Source: an uncultured Lysobacteraceae bacterium (GTDB lineage Bacteria > Pseudomonadota > Gammaproteobacteria > Xanthomonadales > Rhodanobacteraceae). Taken from it: a DNA stretch of 8,008 nucleotides. Position numbers and translations under genes: made by a program. The notes beneath the pieces were generated by a model. The model saw only the letters and a program-made list of their open reading frames with translations, searched no databases and was not told where the DNA came from. Positions 1 to 6,596 of this stretch are shown here, piece by piece (the first letter of the stretch is position 1; every line of letters begins with the position of its first letter). The stretch covers positions 1 to 8,008 of the forward strand of contig CAMLLF010000151.1 in NCBI GenBank assembly GCA_946480705.1, read 5' to 3'.

Positions 1-2
1 AG

Positions 3-98
3 CAGAACTACGACGCCGCCATCCTGCTCTATAACTCCGACGGCAGCGTCCCCGAGCTCAGCGGCAACGGAACACGCTGCGCCGCCGCCTTCCTCGGC
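3..98 (+). pseudogene. dapF: DapF-like epimerase fragment (both ends missing)
   Basis: The first 32 codons in this frame read as the conserved N-terminal core of the diaminopimelate epimerase family: a YNSDGS stretch followed by SGNGTRCAAAFL, matching the family's NADGS...CGNGxRC signature. DapF interconverts LL- and meso-diaminopimelate for lysine and peptidoglycan synthesis in the cytoplasm. The start lies before the window. Homology stops around base 98; the frame stays open to a TAG at 450–452, but the downstream residues (VVVAVVLLGPVDQPEC and on) are the antisense of another gene and do not resemble DapF. The residue before GNG is Ser (AGC at 60–62), where characterised DapF enzymes carry a catalytic Cys; the Cys of the RC pair is present (78–80). 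The Ser version reminds me of acidobacterial-type homologues, from memory only. It could be a relic, a recombination product or an assembly join. Confidence 0.6.
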
Positions 99-494
99 GT
101 GGTCGTCGCCGTCGTACTCCTCGGACCGGTCGACCAGCCCGAGTGCCGACGCGCGTGCGATCGCGTGGCTCCTGTCGAAGTAAGGCTTCAATGCGTCTGC
201 GACCAGCATCGAGCTGTTCGACAGATTCGATATTGCTTGGCAGCCGGCTGCCATCGCTTCAGCGGCACCAAGAAATACATCGCGCCTCATCGCGTGTTCG
301 CGGTCGGTGCGCTTTACGTCACGATCATTCTTGAGCTGTTCCACGAGCCGTCTTTCGTGGCCGCGATTGGTAAGGTAGATGCCAAACAGTGCAAACAGGC
401 CGGCGATCACGCTGCCGACTACCGACCATGCCGCGGCTGGTATCTGCGCTAGCCATGCTGGAATTGCCGCAAGGAACGAAGTAATCGCTTCCAC
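3..494 (-). CDS. Hypothetical protein with N-terminal membrane segment, C-terminus lost
   Basis: A minus-strand frame opens with GTG at 494–492 and stays open to the window edge. I chose GTG because an in-frame TAA lies four codons upstream and there is no ATG; a weak TGGGG lies ahead of it. The product begins VEAITSFLAAIPAWLAQI, then has a hydrophobic segment at about residues 22–41 (WSVVGSVIAGLFALFGIYL), then a strongly charged stretch (NRGHERRLVEQLKNDRDVKR) and MRRDVFLGAAEAMAAG. This layout of one membrane helix followed by a charged helix and an RRDVFLGAAEA motif is one I associate with uncharacterised bacterial proteins, but I cannot name a family or a function. From about residue 121 (base ~134) the sequence turns into low-complexity D/E/G residues, and from about base 98 it is simply antisense to the DapF-like fragment. 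The true C-terminus therefore seems to be missing. It is divergent from the gene at 700. Confidence 0.5.
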   Translation of the reverse strand, partial: MEAITSFLAAIPAWLAQIPAAAWSVVGSVIAGLFALFGIYLTNRGHERRLVEQLKNDRDVKRTDREHAMRRDVFLGAAEAMAAGCQAISNLSNSSMLVADALKPYFDRSHAIARASALGLVDRSEEYDGDDHAEEGGGAACSVAAELGDAAVGVIEQDGGVVVL

Positions 495-699
495 AACGTA
501 GCCCCATTATCGGTTTACGTAACCCGACCTCAGAGCGGTCGCGGTCAACTTAATCGTGTCGACACGAAGCGCGATCCCATCGAACCTCACGCACGGGCGT
601 GTCTGTAGTGACGGATGCGCCATCGAATGGAACGGCAATTGCTGTATTCGAGAGAAATCCCTCTTCAGATTGGGTTCCCGTGCCCTGGAGGCCTGGCCA
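495..699. promoter_or_regulatory. Divergent intergenic region with a perfect 14-bp palindrome
   Basis: This 205-base gap separates the GTG start at 494 (minus) from the ATG at 700 (plus), so promoters for both should lie here, though I see no convincing -35/-10 pair. A perfect palindrome TCGTGTCGACACGA lies at 554–567, and an imperfect one (GGTTTACGTAACC) at about 512–524. Either could be an operator for a dimeric regulator; that is inference only. No gene shorter than the neighbours stands out in either strand. Confidence 0.3.
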
Positions 700-1155
700 A
701 TGAATGAAATACGGGTGCTTGTAAAGCCGTCTGCTCCCGCAGGGCGACTTGTTCCTCGGTATGACAATGAGTCGCGAATTCTCGTAGCCGAGTCGGATGT
801 TGCGCGACCTATGCTCTTCGGCGTGGACGTCGATGGTTCGGTCGTATTCGATCTTGATGAGTCGAGAGTCCTCGCCATTGTGGATATTCATGTATCGCGG
901 GAGCGCTGGAAACGAGTCATCGCTCACGATCTCCCAGTCTCGCGAACGGTCGGAGACATCGAATTTACGAAGCAGACCATTCAGCACAAGAGTTTCCATC
1001 TACCACTCACGATGACTTGCGATGCGTTAGCGACGAGCGTCCGCATCGAGCTGGGCGTGCGTAGCCCAGATCGTGCGGTCATGCTTTCCGACCGATGCAT
1101 GGCTCTATTGTCAGGTGATGTACTGTCGGGGTTTCAATTCCAGCTATTTGGCTGA
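700..1155 (+). CDS. Hypothetical protein, 151 aa
   Basis: The start is ATG at 700, chosen because a perfect GGAGG lies at 687–691 with 8 nt spacing; an upstream in-frame ATG at 556 lacks such a site and would add 48 unconvincing residues. The protein begins MNEIRVLVKPSAPAGRLVPR and ends LSGFQFQLFG. It has no signal peptide or membrane helix and looks like a small soluble, beta-rich protein. A central segment (VDGSVVFDLDESRVLAIVDI) has the alternating pattern of beta strands. I do not recognise a family with confidence. It stands alone with its own rho-independent terminator 5 bases after the stop. Base composition is visibly less GC-rich than the thr operon, and a second copy of its last 11 codons lies 315 bases downstream, which suggests it was once one of a tandem set. 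An immunity-type or cassette-borne protein is possible, but nothing in the sequence decides this. Confidence 0.7.
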   Translation: MNEIRVLVKPSAPAGRLVPRYDNESRILVAESDVARPMLFGVDVDGSVVFDLDESRVLAIVDIHVSRERWKRVIAHDLPVSRTVGDIEFTKQTIQHKSFHLPLTMTCDALATSVRIELGVRSPDRAVMLSDRCMALLSGDVLSGFQFQLFG

Positions 1156-1159
1156 CTTT

Positions 1160-1195
1160 CAGAGGGCTTGGCTTTGCGCTGGGCCCTCTGTTTTT
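1160..1195 (+). terminator. Rho-independent terminator of the 700–1155 gene
   Basis: CAGAGGGC (1160–1167) pairs perfectly with GCCCTCTG (1183–1190) around a 15-nt loop, and five T's follow at 1191–1195. It begins 5 bases after the TGA of the hypothetical gene and is oriented to end + strand transcription. Confidence 0.75.
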
Positions 1196-1383
1196 GGGCC
1201 TTCCGGGATTTCAGTGGGTCGCGAAAGGTAGGACGATGGAAGGCCTCTGATGAGCGGAGGTCTTCGGATGGGCGACGTGGAGCCGTATCGGCAGATTCTC
1301 GGATTGCCTGTCGGTTGATTGCGAGCCCGACGAAGTTGCGCGAATGCGAGACTGAGCCGCAATGCGGCATTGATGTCTGATCA
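1196..1383. other. Gene-free stretch between two terminators
   Basis: Apart from the short ISL3-like start listed separately, I see no convincing coding sequence here in either strand. The open frames present have atypical composition, no ribosome binding sites and arginine/serine-rich products. Together with the region to 1528 it makes 373 bases without an intact gene between the + strand hypothetical gene and thrC, which converge on it. Confidence 0.4.
1268..1318 (+). pseudogene. Possible remnant of an ISL3-type transposase start
   Basis: A 16-codon frame begins ATG at 1268 with GGAGG at 1256–1260 (7 nt spacing) and reads MGDVEPYRQILGLPVG before a TGA. ISL3-family transposases, as I recall them, commonly open with an M-G-D-V-x-x-Y-x-x-I-L-G-L pattern, and this matches well. 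The stop follows where the family would continue with a Trp and then beta strands, and no later transposase motifs (zinc-binding cysteines, DDE residues) appear before base 1380. If correct, this is a 5' scar of an insertion sequence whose body was deleted. The match is short, so a chance resemblance cannot be excluded. Confidence 0.3.
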
Positions 1384-1424
1384 CCAGCAAGGGCTCGCCC
1401 GTCGGGAGGGCTCTTGCTGGTTTT
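1384..1424 (+). terminator. Strong intrinsic terminator hairpin
   Basis: CCAGCAAG (1384–1391) pairs with CTTGCTGG (1413–1420). The stem continues inward with mostly paired bases to a CCC/GGG tip around a GTC loop, and TTTT follows at 1421–1424. The T-run gives + strand polarity. No intact + strand gene ends just upstream, so it probably served a gene that has since been lost, such as the element whose start remains at 1268. In the minus direction it lies about 100 bases past thrC but lacks a T-run there. Confidence 0.65.
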
Positions 1425-1435
1425 GCGGGGCGGGA

Positions 1436-1479
1436 TACTGTCGGGGTTTCAGTTCCGGCTAGATGGCTGACTGCTAGAG
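1436..1479 (+). repeat. Degenerate second copy of the 3' end of the 700–1155 gene
   Basis: These 44 bases match 1121–1164 at 37 positions, offset 315 bases. In the same reading sense the copy encodes LSGFQFRLDG followed by TGA at 1468–1470, against LSGFQFQLFG and TGA in the intact gene. The conserved reading frame and stop argue for the tail of a paralogous gene rather than a random repeat. No upstream part of the paralogue survives: the terminator at 1384–1424 lies immediately before it. Confidence 0.7.
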
Positions 1480-1528
1480 AGTCCGACTTCGTATCGGGCC
1501 CTAAGGTTCTGAAGTCAGCGTTTTCGCC

Positions 1529-2827
1529 CTAGTTCTGTCGCTTCAGCTCCGCGGCGAACGCTCCATATTCCGCAGCAAGTGCGACTGCGATTGCGGGGCG
1601 CGTCAACAACCCCGCGAGCATCGGCGGCACGTCGACCGCACGGCCGATCAGCGGCTCGACGATGCTTTCAAACTTCGCCGGATGCGCCGTCGATACGACA
1701 CACCAGTCGCCATCGGCGCCGTCGCGGCGCAGGTCTTCGAGCACCTTCACCGCGCACGCCGTGTGTGGGCAGAACACTTCGCCATGATCGCGATAGCGAC
1801 GCTCGATGACCTCGCGGATCGCATCATCGTCGACGCGTTCGGCACGGAACGCGCGCCGCAGTTCGCCGTCATCGGGATACAGCCACCGCAGCCGCTCGAA
1901 GTTGCTCGGCGCACCGACGTCCATCGCGTTCGCGAGCGTCGCGATGCTCGCGCGCGGCATGTAGTCGGCGCCGTCGAAGAACTGCGGCAGCACGTCGTTG
2001 GCATTCGTCGCGAGCACGATGCGGCCGAGCGGCAGGCCGATTGCCCGCGCGAGGATCGCGGCGAAGGCGTTGCCGAGGTTGCCGGTCGGTACGACGAGGT
2101 TCAGCGGCTGGCCGTGCGTGCGCCAGTGCGTCAGCGCCGCGTACGCGTAGTAGCTCATCTGCGGCAGCAGGCGGCCGAGGCTGATGCTGTTGGCGGAACT
2201 CAGCGGGACGTCGTGCTGTAGTGCCGCATCGTTGAGCGCCTGCTTCACGAGCGACTGGCAGTCGTCGAACGATCCGGAAACCTTGTACGTGTGGATATTG
2301 CCGCCAAAGCAGGCGAGCTGGTGCGCCTGCCGCGGGGAGACGCGGCCGTCGGGGTAGAGCACGGCGACGCGCAGGCCTGCTTTTCCGTGAAACGCGCCGG
2401 CAACGGCGGCGCCGGTGTCGCCCGAGGTGGCCACGACGATCGTCAGCGGCCGGTCGCGGTCGCGCTGCAGTCGCGTCAGGCACGCGGCGAGGAAGCGCGC
2501 GCCGAAGTCCTTGAACGCGGCGGTCGGTCCGTGAAACAGCTCGAGCACGTAGTCCTGCGGTGTGGCGAGTGCGACGAGCGGCGCGGCGAAGTCGAAGGCT
2601 TCGGCGCAGATCGCGGGGAGTTCGGCGGCGAGCGGATCGCCGTCGAAGAACGGCTGCAGCAGGCGTGTCGCGATCTCGGGCAAGCTCTCGCAGCCGTCGA
2701 ATTCACGCGGCGAGAACGACGGCAAGGTCGCGGGAACATAGAGTCCGCCGTCAGGCGCGAGGCCCGCGGCGATCGCGGCGGATAGTCCGCTGGGAGCGGC
2801 ACCGCCGCGGGTGCTGATGAAATTCAT
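1529..2827 (-). CDS. thrC: Threonine synthase
   Basis: ThrC is the PLP enzyme that turns O-phospho-L-homoserine into L-threonine and phosphate, the last step of the pathway, in the cytoplasm. The 432-residue product begins MNFISTRGG, with the family's PDGGLYVP near residue 25. The PLP lysine lies in [14 protein letters not shown] (K at about 106), the SGDTGAA phosphate-binding loop at about 135–141, [13 protein letters not shown] at about 211–223, and the glycine-rich PTGNLGN PLP-phosphate loop at about 247–253. Length and motif set fit the longer, Escherichia-type class of threonine synthases. ATG at 2827 was chosen over an upstream ATG at 2953, which would overlap thrB heavily. AGGTG precedes it by 5 bases, and the start overlaps the thrB stop in an ATGA, implying translational coupling. 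No minus-strand intrinsic terminator is evident after the TAG at 1531–1529. Function is confident from motifs and operon context. Confidence 0.96.
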   Translation of the reverse strand: MNFISTRGGAAPSGLSAAIAAGLAPDGGLYVPATLPSFSPREFDGCESLPEIATRLLQPFFDGDPLAAELPAICAEAFDFAAPLVALATPQDYVLELFHGPTAAFKDFGARFLAACLTRLQRDRDRPLTIVVATSGDTGAAVAGAFHGKAGLRVAVLYPDGRVSPRQAHQLACFGGNIHTYKVSGSFDDCQSLVKQALNDAALQHDVPLSSANSISLGRLLPQMSYYAYAALTHWRTHGQPLNLVVPTGNLGNAFAAILARAIGLPLGRIVLATNANDVLPQFFDGADYMPRASIATLANAMDVGAPSNFERLRWLYPDDGELRRAFRAERVDDDAIREVIERRYRDHGEVFCPHTACAVKVLEDLRRDGADGDWCVVSTAHPAKFESIVEPLIGRAVDVPPMLAGLLTRPAIAVALAAEYGAFAAELKRQN

Positions 2828-3747
2828 GCGATCACCTGTGCGGCCGGTCCGGCGACCGGCGAGATGTAGGTCTGGCTCGTGAAGCCGGCGTCGGCAAACG
2901 CCGCAGCCATGGCCGGTGCGGCAGCGCGTGCCTGCGTTTCGTTTTCGAACCACGCGAACACGCTGGGGCCTGCGCCCGAAATGCTCGCGCCCATCGCGTC
3001 GCCGGCGAGAGCCGCCTGCTTCACCGCGGCGAAACCTCCGATCAGCGGCGCGCGGCGCGGCTCGACGAGCACGTCGCTCAAGCCCGCGCGCACGAGCGCG
3101 GCATCGCCACGCCAGCAGCCGGCCAGCACGAGGCTCAGGTTCGCGCTCTGCGTGACGAACTGCTTCAACTCATAGGCGCCGGCCAGGGCAGCGCGCGCGC
3201 GGCGCGTCTCGAGCACGGCGTCGGGATGCACGAGCACGCAGGTCCACGCGGGCGGTACGGGCACGGGGACGACGTGATCCGCGGTCGCGAGTGCGACGCC
3301 ACCAAGCAGCATCGGCCCGACGTTGTCGCCGTGGCGCCCGCCGCTCGCGACGGCTTCGCCGGTCACGGCGAACGGATACAGCTCGACGGCGGCGAGCGGC
3401 GTGTCGAGCAGCGCGTTCGCGGCGACGAGTGCGGCGACGCACGAGGCGGCGGAGCCGCCCATGCCGGAGCCCAGCGGTATGCCCTTGTCGAGTTCGATCT
3501 CGAAGCCGAACGGCAGTTGCAACGCATCACGCAGCGCGATCAGCGCGGCGCCCGCGGTGTTGGCCGCCGCTTCGTGCGGCAATTCGACGGTGCTGCCGCG
3601 GATCGCGGCGACGCGCACGAGCGGCTCGGCGATCCGCCGCACCGTCGCGCGGTCACCCGCACCAGCGATGGAATGGCCGAGAATGTCGAAGCCGACGCCG
3701 ATGTTGCCGACCGACGCCGGCGAGAACGCGGTTGCACGGTCGCGCAT
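2824..3747 (-). CDS. thrB: Homoserine kinase
   Basis: ThrB phosphorylates L-homoserine with ATP to give O-phosphohomoserine, the substrate of ThrC. The 307-residue product is a GHMP-superfamily kinase. It has the N-terminal [17 protein letters not shown] segment (residues about 9–24), the ATP-binding P-loop-like [12 protein letters not shown] (about 91–102), HGDNVGP (about 139–145) and the C-terminal [14 protein letters not shown] motif (about 253–266). The length is normal for bacterial ThrB. ATG at 3747 is used because the GHMP fold starts directly after it and because it overlaps the thrA stop by one base (TGATG); a longer frame from 3858 would lie inside thrA. GGAG lies about 10 bases upstream. 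Its stop overlaps the thrC start by 4 bases, so thrA, thrB and thrC are almost certainly one transcript with coupled translation. Confidence 0.96.
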   Translation of the reverse strand: MRDRATAFSPASVGNIGVGFDILGHSIAGAGDRATVRRIAEPLVRVAAIRGSTVELPHEAAANTAGAALIALRDALQLPFGFEIELDKGIPLGSGMGGSAASCVAALVAANALLDTPLAAVELYPFAVTGEAVASGGRHGDNVGPMLLGGVALATADHVVPVPVPPAWTCVLVHPDAVLETRRARAALAGAYELKQFVTQSANLSLVLAGCWRGDAALVRAGLSDVLVEPRRAPLIGGFAAVKQAALAGDAMGASISGAGPSVFAWFENETQARAAAPAMAAAFADAGFTSQTYISPVAGPAAQVIA

Positions 3748-6263
3748 CAGAGGCGTGCTCCGAGCGTGCCGGCGACGCGCAGCAGGTCGGCGAACACGCC
3801 GGCCGCGGTGACTTCGGGGCCGGCGCCCGGCCCCTGCACGACGAGCGGATTGTTGCAATAGCGCCGTGTGGAGAATTGCACGATGTTGTCGGTCTCGCGC
3901 AGGTGGGCGAAGGCGTGCGTGTCGCCGAGTTCGACGAGGCCGACGCTCGCGCGCCCGTCGCGATCCAGGCGCGCGACATAGCGCAGTACCTTGCCGGCCG
4001 CCGACGCAGCGGCATGGCGCGCCGCGAAGGACGCATCGAGTTCGCTCAGGCGCGACATGAATTCGTCGGGCGCGGCGTCGCGCAGTACGGCCGGCACGAG
4101 GCTTTCGACCTCGACGTTCTCAAGAGACAGCTCGCGCCCGGCTTCGCGCGCGAGGATCACAAGCTTGCGCGCGACGTCGGTGCCCGAGAGATCGTCGCGC
4201 GGATCGGGTTCGGTATAGCCAAGGCCATGCGCCTCGCGCACGAGCGCGGAGAACGCGGTCGAGCCGTCGTAGCGGTTGAACAGCCAGGCCAGCGTGCCCG
4301 AGAAAATGCCGTCGATCGCGACGATGTCGTCGCCGGTGTCGAGCAGGTCGCGCAGTGTGCTGACGACCGGAAGGCCTGCACCGACGGTCGCCTCGTAGCG
4401 GAAGCGCGCGCCGCTCGCGGCCATCGCGTCGCGGATCGCGCGGTAGCGTTCGATCGGGCCGGCGCCGGCCTGCTTGTTCGGCGTGATCACGTGGATGCCG
4501 GCCGCGAGCCAGCCGGCGTAGCGCTCGGCCACGCGCGAACTCGCGCTGCAGTCGACGATGACGGTGTGCGGCAGATGCGCGGCCTGCAGGTGTTCGGTGA
4601 AGCGGTCGAGATCGACCTCGAGCGTGGATTCGTCGAGGCGCCGCTGCCAGTCGGCCGTCGTGCCGCGGTCGTCGAGCCACATGCGGCCGCGCGAGGCGAC
4701 TGCACGCAGCCGCAGATCGAGGTTCGTGTCGCGCTTGAGCCGCACCTGCGCCGCGGCGAGCTGGTCGAGCAGCGCGCTGCCGACCTTGCCGGGACCGATC
4801 ACGCCGACCGAAATCGTCTGCGCCGACAGCCAGAAGCCCGCATGCGCCGCGCGCAGCGCCTTGTCGGCGTCGGCGCTTGCGATCGCTACGGAGATGTTGC
4901 GTTCCGAGGCGCCCTGCGCGATCGCGCGGATGTTGACGCGTGCGCGCGCGAGCGAGTCGAACAGCCGCGCGGCGACGCCCGGGGTGCCGGCCATGCCGTC
5001 GCCGACCGCGGCGAGCACGCTGATGCCGCGGATCAATTGCACGTTCTGCACCTGTGCATCGGCGAGTTCGCGCGCGAACGCGGCCTGCAGCGCGCGGCGC
5101 GCGGTCTCCGCTTCGGCGTCGCGCACGACGCAGCAGATTGAATGCTCGGAAGACCCCTGCGAGATCATGACGACCGAGACGCGCGCGTCGCGCAAGGCGG
5201 CGAACACGCGCTCGGCCGTGCCCGGCACGCCGATCATGCCGGCGCCTTCGAGATTCAGCAGCGCAAGGTCGGGCGACAGCGTCAGGCCCTTGACCGGACC
5301 CGCGTCGTCGCTGACCGCGGCGATGCGCGTGCCGGGATGCTCCGGGCGAAACGTGTTGCGGATGATGATGGGCAGGCCGCGGCTGATCGCCGGCGTCATG
5401 GTCTGCGGATGTACCACCTTGGCGCCGAAATACGCGAGTTCGCAGGCTTCGTGGTACGACAGCGCCGCGAGCGGCACGGCCTCGGGCACGAGGCGCGGGT
5501 CGGCCGACAGCACGCCGTCGACGTCGGTCCAGATGTGCAGTTCTTGCGCATGGAACAAGGCTGCAAAAATAGCGCCGGAATAGTCGCTGCCGTTGCGGCC
5601 GAGAATCGTGATGCGGTTGCCTTCGTCGCGCGCGACGAAGCCGGTGATGACGATGCGCCGCGCCGGATTGGCCTCGCGCCAGCGCGCCAGGCGCGCTTCG
5701 CTCTGTGGCCAGTCGACCGCGACGCCGAGATCGCCGTGATGCACGACGAGCACGTCGCGCGCATCGAGCATGACCGCGTCTTCGCCGAGCGCGCGCAGAT
5801 GTTCGCTGAGCAGGCGCGCGGAATAGACCTCGCCGAGTCCCTGCACGCGTTCGAGCGCTTCACGCGTCGGCGTGGCGAGCACGGCGAGCGCATTGAGGAG
5901 CTGGGCGAGTTCGTCGAATTCGCGCTGCAGCCAGGCGTTCGTTGGTGCCGCGGCATCGGCGAGCAGGTCGCCGGCCGCGCGCAGGTGGCGTTCGCGCAAG
6001 GCTTCCCACGGCGTGCGCCAGTCGCGGCCATCGGCGGCGGTGTGGGCGAGCGCGATCAGCGCATCGGTGACGCCCTTCATCGCCGAGACGACCGTGGCCT
6101 GCACGGTTTCGCCGCGTGCGCGCAGCAGGTCGGCGACATGGCGGTAGCGCGCGGCATCGGCGACGGAAGATCCGCCGAACTTGTGCGCAATGACGAGAGG
6201 GGATTGCGGTGCGGCCGAAACGGCCGGCGCGTGATCCTGCAGTACGACAGCGGGCGAACTCAT
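3747..6263 (-). CDS. thrA: Bifunctional aspartokinase / homoserine dehydrogenase I
   Basis: ThrA carries out two steps of aspartate-family synthesis: phosphorylation of aspartate, and NAD(P)H reduction of aspartate semialdehyde to homoserine. The product has about 838 residues. The kinase half has KFGGSS at about 28–33, GRNGSDYSG at about 221–229 and [13 protein letters not shown] at about 244–256. Two ACT regulatory repeats follow (about 336–380, [12 protein letters not shown]...; about 416–460, [12 protein letters not shown]...), where threonine feedback is expected in this family. The dehydrogenase half has the Rossmann GPGKVGS (about 489–495), VITPNKQA (about 591–598), the [19 protein letters not shown] signature (about 622–640) and [20 protein letters not shown] (about 681–700) with the catalytic lysine. 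ATG at 6263 is chosen for GGAGG at 6272–6268, 4 bases upstream, a slightly short spacing; upstream ATGs overlap the leader peptide in another frame. Length and order match the enterobacterial and xanthomonad fusion enzyme. Confidence 0.96.
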   Translation of the reverse strand: MSSPAVVLQDHAPAVSAAPQSPLVIAHKFGGSSVADAARYRHVADLLRARGETVQATVVSAMKGVTDALIALAHTAADGRDWRTPWEALRERHLRAAGDLLADAAAPTNAWLQREFDELAQLLNALAVLATPTREALERVQGLGEVYSARLLSEHLRALGEDAVMLDARDVLVVHHGDLGVAVDWPQSEARLARWREANPARRIVITGFVARDEGNRITILGRNGSDYSGAIFAALFHAQELHIWTDVDGVLSADPRLVPEAVPLAALSYHEACELAYFGAKVVHPQTMTPAISRGLPIIIRNTFRPEHPGTRIAAVSDDAGPVKGLTLSPDLALLNLEGAGMIGVPGTAERVFAALRDARVSVVMISQGSSEHSICCVVRDAEAETARRALQAAFARELADAQVQNVQLIRGISVLAAVGDGMAGTPGVAARLFDSLARARVNIRAIAQGASERNISVAIASADADKALRAAHAGFWLSAQTISVGVIGPGKVGSALLDQLAAAQVRLKRDTNLDLRLRAVASRGRMWLDDRGTTADWQRRLDESTLEVDLDRFTEHLQAAHLPHTVIVDCSASSRVAERYAGWLAAGIHVITPNKQAGAGPIERYRAIRDAMAASGARFRYEATVGAGLPVVSTLRDLLDTGDDIVAIDGIFSGTLAWLFNRYDGSTAFSALVREAHGLGYTEPDPRDDLSGTDVARKLVILAREAGRELSLENVEVESLVPAVLRDAAPDEFMSRLSELDASFAARHAAASAAGKVLRYVARLDRDGRASVGLVELGDTHAFAHLRETDNIVQFSTRRYCNNPLVVQGPGAGPEVTAAGVFADLLRVAGTLGARL

Positions 6264-6348
6264 CGAGCCTCCAGTGAGGCCCCGCATTCGTCGGATCCGG
6301 GCTTGGCCCCGCATCCTGGTGAGGTGCGGGGCCGTTTGCGTGAGAAAC
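6264..6348 (-). promoter_or_regulatory. thr leader RNA: competing hairpins over the thrA ribosome binding site
   Basis: In transcript sense, segment 1 (GGCCCCGCA, 6333–6325) pairs perfectly over 9 bp with segment 2 (TGCGGGGCC, 6313–6305). An identical copy, segment 3 (TGCGGGGCC, 6286–6278), can take the same partner. The end of segment 3 also forms a small hairpin, GCCTC-ACTG-GAGGC (6280–6267), which covers most of the thrA Shine-Dalgarno GGAGG (6272–6268). Pairing of 1 with 3 should break this hairpin; pairing of 1 with 2 should allow it. A further 7-nt segment inside the leader peptide codons (GGTGCGG, 6373–6367) can pair with CCGCACC overlapping segment 1 (6329–6323). No U-run follows the 1:2 stem, so it does not look like a standard intrinsic terminator. 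Alternative pairing is seen in the sequence; the regulatory logic is inferred. Confidence 0.65.
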
Positions 6349-6477
6349 CTATTCGCGCACGACTCGCCGCACCAACGTAGTGGTGGACGTCGTAATCGTC
6401 GTGGTACCGAGGCCAAAGCCGCCGGCCGCCGCAGTAGCGGTCGTCAGGGGCGTGCAGTGGCGGATCGGTGCGGGCAT
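6349..6477 (-). CDS. thrL: thr operon leader peptide (42 aa, threonine-rich)
   Basis: A 42-codon frame starts with ATG at 6477 and ends with TAG 85 bases before thrA. It contains 12 threonines. Codons 25–34 (6405–6376) read TTTITTSTTT, mixing ACC, ACG and ACT codons. This is the hallmark of thr operon leader peptides, whose E. coli version is likewise a run of Thr with Ile. Its role is to be translated rather than to act as a protein: low charged tRNA-Thr stalls the ribosome on the Thr run and changes folding of the RNA ahead of thrA. It is longer than the 21-residue E. coli peptide, and the N-terminal half is ordinary Ala/Pro/Gly-rich sequence. No Shine-Dalgarno precedes ATG at 6477. The predicted transcript start is only a few bases upstream, so translation may begin on a leaderless mRNA. 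No alternative in-frame start lies nearby. Confidence 0.85.
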   Translation of the reverse strand: MPAPIRHCTPLTTATAAAGGFGLGTTTITTSTTTLVRRVVRE

Positions 6478-6485
6478 GGGCGTCG

Positions 6486-6515
6486 AGTGGAACGGATGGC
6501 GCGGCGATGTGTCAA
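6486..6515 (-). promoter_or_regulatory. Candidate thr operon promoter
   Basis: In transcript sense a perfect TTGACA lies at 6515–6510. After an 18-nt spacer there is a weak -10 candidate, TCCACT (6491–6486), sharing the T1, A4 and T6 positions of TATAAT. A start site about 7 bases further would fall near 6479, 1–3 bases before the leader-peptide ATG. The -35 is convincing; the -10 is weak, as is common in high-GC genomes. Confidence 0.5.
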
Positions 6516-6596
6516 GCGGCTGTGCGGAATAAGGCCGGGAATCGGAAATCGTAAGAAGCGGATGCTTGCCGCCTGATCCGGCGCGCGCCAGTCCTT

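Noticed and set aside
507..999. Overlapping minus-strand open frames opposite the 700–1155 gene
   Set aside because: No ribosome binding sites and no recognisable motifs. The + strand gene has a perfect one and a terminator, so these are shadows.
1168..1380. 70-codon + strand open frame ending just before the terminator at 1384
   Set aside because: Its start lies in the loop of the previous terminator, there is no ribosome binding site, and composition does not look like protein. The fit to the terminator seems coincidental.
99..1480. Integron gene-cassette array (attC sites)
   Set aside because: Small, self-contained hypothetical genes suggested cassettes, but I found no convincing paired RYYYAAC/GTTRRRY core sites between them.
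2291..2785. 164-codon + strand open frame inside thrC
   Set aside because: It is a shadow of thrC, rich in Arg, Gly and Glu from GC-biased codons.
3291..5141. 616-codon open frame on the + strand, antisense to thrA and thrB
   Set aside because: The product is Arg/Ala-rich, has no recognisable motif, and mirrors the third-position GC bias of the real genes. Long antisense frames are expected in DNA this GC-rich.
5142..6380. 412-codon + strand open frame starting right after the previous one
   Set aside because: It is the continuation of the same antisense shadow of thrA after a stop codon. It has no ribosome binding site and also runs across the leader region.
6580..6589. Perfect palindrome GGCGCGCGCC upstream of the thr promoter
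   Set aside because: An alternating GC run of this length is common by chance in such GC-rich DNA and has no spacing relation to the promoter that I can support.
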